45,153 nt of DNA, from positions 1 to 45,153 of the forward strand of contig JAIXUV010000164.1 of NCBI GenBank assembly GCA_027483345.1, written 5' to 3'. This document shows positions 40,611 through 45,153 of the stretch, one piece after another; position 1 is the first letter of the stretch, and the number at the start of each line of letters is the position of its first letter. The notes beneath the pieces were generated by a model. That model did no database searches. It worked only from the letters and a program-made list of their open reading frames with translations, and was not told the origin of the DNA. Origin of the DNA: Verrucomicrobiales bacterium. GTDB taxonomy: Bacteria > Verrucomicrobiota > Verrucomicrobiia > Limisphaerales > UBA9464. The translations under genes were made by a program, and so were the position numbers.

Positions 40611-41165
40611 TCAGGTGGCGCATGGCGCACCGACCTGGATGCCGTGTCTCAGGCAATAGCCGCCGTTGACGACATACTTGTCGGCCCAGTGTTTGAGGCC
40701 TTCCTGTTCCTCCGGACGCAGGGGACGGACCACCTTCGCGGGGGAACCGAGGACCATCGAGCCGGGGGGGATCTTCATGCCCGGGGTGACGAGGGCGTTG
40801 GCGCCGACGAGCGAGCGGGCGCCAATGACAGCGCCGTCGAGAACGGTGGCTCCCATCCCGATGAGACATTCGTCGCCGATGGTGCAGGCGTGCACGTTCG
40901 CGGAATGGCCGATGGTCACGAAATCTCCGACGAGGCAGGGGAAGTCGTCGGCGAGGTGGAGCACCGCGTTGTCCTGCACGTTGGAGCCGCGGCCGAGGAC
41001 GATGCGGTTGATGTCGCCGCGGAGCACGGCGCCGTACCAGACGCTGGACTGGTCGCCGAGCGTGACGTCGCCGAGCACCACGGCGGTGCGGGCGATGTAG
41101 ACGTCGCGGCCGAGGACCGGTCGGCGGCGGAGATGGGTGTCGAGGCGGCGGATCAGGTCTTCCAT
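40611..41165 (-). CDS. Gamma-class carbonic anhydrase-like protein
   Basis: A 184-aa left-handed beta-helix trimer protein. Zinc ligands are His70 (QDNAVLH), His87 and His92 (GHSANVHAC) in the spacing of the gamma-carbonic anhydrases (Cam/CaiE/PaaY group). Hexapeptide turns are visible through VVLGDVTLGDQSSVWYGAVLRGD, ECLIGMGATVLDGAVIGARSLVGANALV and PGSMVLGSPAKVVRPL. Activity is uncertain because many homologues lack the proton-shuttle glutamates. ATG 41165 chosen over a longer frame that reads back into the ABC gene. Last gene of a five-gene minus-strand run, 34 bp behind the ABC transporter. Confidence 0.92.
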   Translation of the reverse strand: MEDLIRRLDTHLRRRPVLGRDVYIARTAVVLGDVTLGDQSSVWYGAVLRGDINRIVLGRGSNVQDNAVLHLADDFPCLVGDFVTIGHSANVHACTIGDECLIGMGATVLDGAVIGARSLVGANALVTPGMKIPPGSMVLGSPAKVVRPLRPEEQEGLKHWADKYVVNGGYCLRHGIQVGAPCAT

Positions 41166-41199
41166 GTCGGCGGTGATTTCGGGGTTCCGATGGCCGGGG

Positions 41200-43008
41200 T
41201 CATTCGGCGGCGGCGGCGGTGGCTTCCTGCGCGCGGTGGAGTCGGGCGTAGAGTCCCTCGTGGGCGAGCAGTTCGGCGTGACGTCCGCGTTCGACGATCT
41301 CGCCGGCGCGGAGGACGAGGATGAGGTCGGCGTCGCGGATGGTGCCGAGCCGGTGGGCGATGACGAACGAAGTGCGATGCGACATGAGCCGTCGGAGGGC
41401 TTCCTGGATGAGCCGTTCGGTGGCGGTGTCGACGCTGGCGGTGGCCTCGTCGAGGATGAGGATCGGGGCGTCCTTGAGCAGCGCTCGGGCGATGCTGATG
41501 CGCTGCTTCTCACCGACGCTCAGCCGGACGCCGCGTTCGCCGACCTCGGTGTCGAATCCGTTCGGCAGGCGTCGGATGAAGTCGGCGGCGTTCGCGGCCT
41601 CGGCCGCGGCCTCGAGTTCGGCCGGGGAGGCGTCGAGTCGGCCGTAGAGGATGTTCTCGCGGATGGTGCCGTTGAAGAGGAACGGTTCCTGGCTCACCAC
41701 GGCGATCTGGGAGCGCAGGTGTGCCAAGGGAATCGCGTGGAGCTCCTGGCCGTCGATCGTGATGCGTCCGGCTGCGGCCTCGTAGAAGCGCGGCAGGAGG
41801 TTCACCAGGGTCGACTTGCCGGCGCCGGTCGGTCCGACCAAGGCGATGGTTTGGCCGGCCTCGGCCCGCAGCGAGACGTGGCGCAGGGCGTCGGGTCGGC
41901 CTTCGTAGGCCGCGGAGACGTCCTCGAAGACGACCTCACCCCGGAACCGCGGACGCGGCGCGGAGCCGGAGTCCTCGGCGGCGCCGGCCTCGGTCTCCGA
42001 GTCGAGGATGTCGAAGACCCGTTCACCGGCGGCCCGGGCGGACTGGGACATCTGGTTGAGGGAATGGAGGACGGCCAGTGGGGCGTAGAACATCCCGAGG
42101 AAAAGGAGGAACTCCACGAGCGCGCCCGGGGTCATGGACCCGGCTAGGACTTTGCGTCCGCCGATCCAGAGGACGAGGACGGTCCCGATGGCGGAGGCGA
42201 ACTGCATGGCGGGATTGTAGGCGGCCCAAGCCCGCATGATCTCGAGCGTGCCGGATCGGAGGGCATCGGCGCGGCGTGCGAAGCGTGTGTCCTCGTGGCG
42301 TTCGCGTCCGAAGAGCTTGATCTGGCGGACGCCCTGGAGGTTGTCCATGAGCAGGGCGTTGAGGGCGCTGCTGGCCTTGCTGCGTGTCCGGTAGCGTCCG
42401 GCGGCGGTGGAGGTGTACCAGATGGCCCCGCCGACAAGCAGGGGTATGGGGGCCAGCGCCACCGCGGCGAGCACGGGGTCGTTGAGGAAGAGCAGGACGG
42501 CGACGCCCACGATGCCGAGGACCGCGACCACGCCTTGCTCCGTGCCGTCGATGAGCAGCCGTTCCATCGCGCCGACATCCTCGATCACGCGGGTCATCAG
42601 GTCGCCCGTCGCGCGATGGTCGAACCAAGCCGGCTGCAGGCGTTGGAGCCTGGAGTAGAGCTCGCAACGGATGTCGAAGATCACGTTCTGTTCGAACCGG
42701 TTGTTCAGGTGGATCCGGAACGAGTTGAACAGGTCGCGGGCGGCGAAGGCGGCGAGGAGCGCAAGAATCGCCCTGCCCAGCAGGTCGTGGCGGCCCTGGG
42801 CGACGACGTCGTCGAGCACGTGCCGCGTGAGCTTGGGGAAGGCGAAGGCCGCGACCTGTCCGAGGATGGCGCAGGAGATCGTGCCGAAGGCGAGCCACGG
42901 GTAGGGGCGCAGGTACCGCAGGACGCGGCGGACGATCTCGAAGGTGGTGCGGGGTTGGACGGAGAAGCGGCCCTTGGCCTCTCCCTGGACGTGGGCAAGA
43001 TAGTGCAC
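41200..43008 (-). CDS. ABC exporter, fused permease-ATPase (MsbA/lipid A type)
   Basis: A 602-aa half-transporter. The TM domain (about 25-330, six helices starting PYPWLAFGTISCAILGQVAAFAF) precedes an ATPase with Walker A GPTGAGKST, Q-loop VVSQEPFLFNGTIREN, Walker B ILILDEATASVD and H-loop VIAHRL. The ABC signature reads RLSVGEKQR instead of LSGGQ: the second Gly is replaced by Val and the final Gln by Glu-Lys. MsbA-type transporters flip lipids or drugs outward; cargo unknown. Start codon is GTG 43008; no nearby ATG gives the N-terminal segment. It follows the DUF4336 gene by 3 bp. Confidence 0.92.
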   Translation of the reverse strand: MHYLAHVQGEAKGRFSVQPRTTFEIVRRVLRYLRPYPWLAFGTISCAILGQVAAFAFPKLTRHVLDDVVAQGRHDLLGRAILALLAAFAARDLFNSFRIHLNNRFEQNVIFDIRCELYSRLQRLQPAWFDHRATGDLMTRVIEDVGAMERLLIDGTEQGVVAVLGIVGVAVLLFLNDPVLAAVALAPIPLLVGGAIWYTSTAAGRYRTRSKASSALNALLMDNLQGVRQIKLFGRERHEDTRFARRADALRSGTLEIMRAWAAYNPAMQFASAIGTVLVLWIGGRKVLAGSMTPGALVEFLLFLGMFYAPLAVLHSLNQMSQSARAAGERVFDILDSETEAGAAEDSGSAPRPRFRGEVVFEDVSAAYEGRPDALRHVSLRAEAGQTIALVGPTGAGKSTLVNLLPRFYEAAAGRITIDGQELHAIPLAHLRSQIAVVSQEPFLFNGTIRENILYGRLDASPAELEAAAEAANAADFIRRLPNGFDTEVGERGVRLSVGEKQRISIARALLKDAPILILDEATASVDTATERLIQEALRRLMSHRTSFVIAHRLGTIRDADLILVLRAGEIVERGRHAELLAHEGLYARLHRAQEATAAAAE

Positions 43009-43011
43009 GAG

Positions 43012-43749
43012 TTACTCTGAGATGGGAGCTTCCTCGGAAGCGGTGTCGCCGCCCTGCGGGAAGGCGTTCGGCAGCCAGGACCAGGCGGTGGCGAAGAGGG
43101 CCCGGGTGCCTTGGCCGACCACGGGGTTGCCATGGCCCATGAGCAGCCGGTCGAACTCCCAGGTGAGGATCCGACGGACCGAAGCGGCCACGGCCTCCTT
43201 GTCCTTCATCTGCGAACGGTAGAGGCGGCTCACCGCGAGCCGGCCATGGATGCCGTTGGCGCGGGCGAGCATCGCGGTGGCGAAGTCCACGTCGGCAGGC
43301 AGGTTGAACACCGCATCCGCCACGATCAGCGTGCGCGATGGGCGATGGCGGTAGACCAGCTCGTTCACCGACGGCATGCCGCCGATGAGTTCGATGTCGA
43401 AGACGTCGCCCCATTCCGGGTTGCCGTCCGCGGAGAGGTCCCCGGTGAAGGGGAACTTGCTGTCGGTGCGGAGGCCAGGCGCCGCCCAGAACAGCGCGGT
43501 GCGGCAGGCCGCGCGCCATCCCTCGAGGTACAGGTCGTGGAAGCGGTTCGGAGCCACGACGTGACGGACCACGCCAAGGGTGCTGAGCTCGGCTTCCAGT
43601 TCCGTCGACCATTCCACGGGCGAATGGATCCAGAGGCCGTTGGTGCCCAGGCGGACGACCGTCATCCGGTGGCCGAGTTCCATCCCGGCGACGCGGAGTG
43701 GCTGGCTACATTCCCAGATTTCGGGGGCGACTGCTTTGAGAAGGCTCAT
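43012..43749 (-). CDS. DUF4336 protein (metallo-beta-lactamase-like fold)
   Basis: A 245-aa protein of the DUF4336 family. Visible are the opening beta-strands MELGHRMTVVRLGTNGLWIHSPV, RHVVAPNRFHDLYLEGW (the His-rich region expected in this metallo-hydrolase-like fold, lacking HXHXDH), and a C-terminal helical part with WEFDRLLMGHGNPVVG. This resembles the metallo-beta-lactamase fold ('GHG.P'). Enzyme activity is unproven. The frame is open much further upstream, but ATG 43749 starts the recognisable domain. Forms part of the minus-strand run. Confidence 0.78.
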   Translation of the reverse strand: MSLLKAVAPEIWECSQPLRVAGMELGHRMTVVRLGTNGLWIHSPVEWSTELEAELSTLGVVRHVVAPNRFHDLYLEGWRAACRTALFWAAPGLRTDSKFPFTGDLSADGNPEWGDVFDIELIGGMPSVNELVYRHRPSRTLIVADAVFNLPADVDFATAMLARANGIHGRLAVSRLYRSQMKDKEAVAASVRRILTWEFDRLLMGHGNPVVGQGTRALFATAWSWLPNAFPQGGDTASEEAPISE

Positions 43750-43789
43750 GGCGTGTGTGTCGGACGGGGCGTGGCGAGGCCGGACAGGA

Positions 43790-44365
43790 TCAAGGTGCGG
43801 CCCAGTGACCTTCCCAGGCGTCGCGATCCCAACGGAAGCGGGCGCGACGATGGCCGGATTCGCCGAGATGCAGCCAGTCGAGTTCCCGGATGGTGGTGAC
43901 CAGCACGGCGAAGTTGTCCATGGGACGGTCGCCGAACGGGATCTCCCAAGGCAGGGCGATGCGTTCGCCGGGTTTCGGAGTCGAGGCGTAAAGGCGGCGG
44001 CTTGACTGGGGCATTTCCCGCCAGATGCGGTGGGCGAGGTCGTTGTTGATGTTGACCCGCGTTTCGCCCCGCGCGCGCAGTTGTACACGGGCTACGGGAT
44101 CGTAGAAGCACCAGGCCGCGACGGAGTTGATGTGCAGTTCGGCCACCTTCCGGGTGCGGTGGTCGGAGAAGCAGATCAGTGCGCGGGATTGGGGATCCGC
44201 CTCACGCAGCACGACGGTCCGCGCGTCGGGTTCGCCCAGTCCGAAGGAGGCCAGCACCGGCGTCCTCCAAGCGAAGGAGTGGTCGGTGGTCGCGGTGGCC
44301 AGGGCTTCCCAGATTTGGGTGTGCAGGATCTCGAGGTCGTCTTCAGACCAGGCGATGGCGTTCAT
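43790..44365 (-). CDS. Pyridoxamine 5'-phosphate oxidase-like FMN protein
   Basis: A 191-aa FMN-binding split-barrel protein. DARTVVLREAD, LICFSDHRTRKVAEL and AWCFYDPVARVQLRARGET (about 50-100) follow the PNPOx fold, with phosphate-binding Arg/Lys in the SDHRTRK segment. C-terminal FAVLVTTIRELDWLHLGESGHRRARFRWD is also typical. It lacks features that would place it firmly as PdxH, so general FMN-dependent oxidoreductase or heme/stress-related function is possible. ATG 44365 is preferred over a longer frame. It lies 11 bp after the DUF4380 gene. Confidence 0.85.
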   Translation of the reverse strand: MNAIAWSEDDLEILHTQIWEALATATTDHSFAWRTPVLASFGLGEPDARTVVLREADPQSRALICFSDHRTRKVAELHINSVAAWCFYDPVARVQLRARGETRVNINNDLAHRIWREMPQSSRRLYASTPKPGERIALPWEIPFGDRPMDNFAVLVTTIRELDWLHLGESGHRRARFRWDRDAWEGHWAAP

Positions 44366-44376
44366 GGAAGGGTGCG

Positions 44377-45153
44377 TCAGCGGAGCAGGGCGGTAGCCTC
44401 GGCTTCGGGCGTCGGCTTCCTGCGTCGGTGGAGCGTGTAGGTGTTGGTGGCCGAGATCGAGTCCCCAAGCGAAAGCGTCCTCAGCGGCCCGAGCGTCTCC
44501 AGTTCGACGTATTTCGCCGGATCCCCGTTGGTGTAGACCTCGGCGCTGCAGCCGCCGTCGGGGTAGGTGCCCTCCGTCTCGCGGGGGCACTCGATCATCA
44601 AGGACGCCGACTTACCGACCCAGAGCATCCGGGAGGCGTCGTTGCCGATCTTGTGGCCGCCCTTCGGGGCCCGTTCCATGGCCACCCGGCGGAACGCGAA
44701 GCGAAGGAAAGGACTCGGCCAATCCCAGGTCGTCGCCAATCCGCCTTGGAAACGGCTCTTGGCCGGGATCGGCAGGAAAACTTTCTCGGGATCCTTCAGT
44801 TGACTGATCACCCACACCGCGACCTGCACCGGGTCTCCTTGAACCTTCTGGTATGTGGTGACGATCCGCATCACGGGTCGTCCCTCGTCGAGGGTGATGC
44901 GGCGTTCGGTGCGGATGCCGAACTTCGGACTGGCCGGCGAGACCAGGAGGAAACCGCCGCGACCGTCGGGCATGCCGTCGAGGGCCTGCCGGTCGAAGAC
45001 GTCCGGCGGGGGCCAATTCCAGGCGGACTGGGGCGCCGGCCAGGTTTTGTCGCCGCCGAAGCTGCCAGGTGTCGACCAAGGTTGCTCCGGCATCGGCTTG
45101 CCGGCGAGGTCGGGATTCTCCCAGAAGACACCTTCCTCGCCTTTGAACCCGAA
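44377..45153 (-). CDS. DUF4380-like exported or periplasmic protein, 5' end outside window
   Basis: The frame is open from the stop at 44377 to the window edge (258 codons visible), so the start lies beyond 45153. Motifs include GGDKTWPAPQSAWNWPPPD and YQKVQGDPVQVAVWVISQL, both typical of the DUF4380 beta-sandwich. The tail is basic and ends LHRRRKPTPEAEATALLR. DUF4380 proteins resemble aldose-epimerase/galactose-mutarotase-like sandwiches and occur in PVC glycan-degradation loci, but activity is unknown. Heads the minus-strand run to the gamma-carbonic anhydrase. An internal ATG at 45093 is not taken as start, because the conserved region extends upstream. Confidence 0.7.
   Translation of the reverse strand, partial: FGFKGEEGVFWENPDLAGKPMPEQPWSTPGSFGGDKTWPAPQSAWNWPPPDVFDRQALDGMPDGRGGFLLVSPASPKFGIRTERRITLDEGRPVMRIVTTYQKVQGDPVQVAVWVISQLKDPEKVFLPIPAKSRFQGGLATTWDWPSPFLRFAFRRVAMERAPKGGHKIGNDASRMLWVGKSASLMIECPRETEGTYPDGGCSAEVYTNGDPAKYVELETLGPLRTLSLGDSISATNTYTLHRRRKPTPEAEATALLR

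Overview
The window looks like a chromosomal segment of a GC-rich member of the Verrucomicrobiota (PVC superphylum), probably a Limisphaerales/Pedosphaera-type lineage. This is inferred from gene content: a delta-60/Ig secreted protein, PQQ-type and BNR beta-propellers, a 'FTLIELLVV' pseudopilin with an H..DG C-terminus, a HEAT plus sugar-binding-like protein, a PEP-CTERM-like ice-binding protein, and sparse Shine-Dalgarno sites. No 16S gene is present to confirm it. No phage, plasmid, transposase or CRISPR array is visible. The segment is mainly housekeeping and envelope genes with several structured non-coding elements between them.

Layout. 1-640: 3' end of a DUF2075 helicase-like gene, a palindromic repeat, and the SRP RNA gene with its promoter. 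640-3946: photolyase coupled to a membrane protein, then malate dehydrogenase with a strong terminator. 3984-7282 (minus): zinc alcohol dehydrogenase, lipoprotein esterase, exported WD40-type protein. 7449-10766: 1105-aa delta-60/Ig exported protein. 10790-16910: a Ste24-type M48 protease divergent from a four-gene MacAB-like ABC operon (adaptor, ATPase, two paralogous permeases), with nested inverted repeats in the shared promoter region. 17065-19671: clpB. 19764-23699 (minus): PlsC acyltransferase, FeeM/OlsB-like GNAT and CstA. 23836-27086: small coiled-coil gene, class I aminotransferase, and a LysM/PepSY-like/PH-like trio. 27087-29497: palindromic repeats, a probable 6S RNA with terminator, a lipoprotein, and rarA. 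29668-31472: S4 RNA-binding protein, tRNA-Val(CAC) with terminator, and a homocysteine S-methyltransferase whose Shine-Dalgarno lies inside a potential stem. 31776-34520: DUF3494 ice-binding protein, BNR propeller, pseudopilin. 34668-36982: TIM-barrel sugar isomerase, YdcF-like membrane protein, RbsD/FucU protein. 37020-39918: YkvA-like protein, then a translationally coupled HEAT/propeller pair. 40117-45153 (minus): solitary DUF4160 gene with AT-rich inverted repeats, then a five-gene run (DUF4380, PNPOx-like, DUF4336, MsbA-like ABC exporter, gamma-carbonic anhydrase).

Most noteworthy: (i) one palindromic repeat family lies about 80-90 bp upstream of both structural RNA genes (SRP and probable 6S); (ii) an overlapping PlsC/GNAT pair with HX4E replacing HX4D, suggesting an N-acyl amino acid or aminolipid pathway; (iii) duplicated stand-alone MacB-type permeases behind an operator-like region; (iv) a leader stem that would hide the Shine-Dalgarno of the methyltransferase. 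None of these is proven to be a new system from sequence alone.
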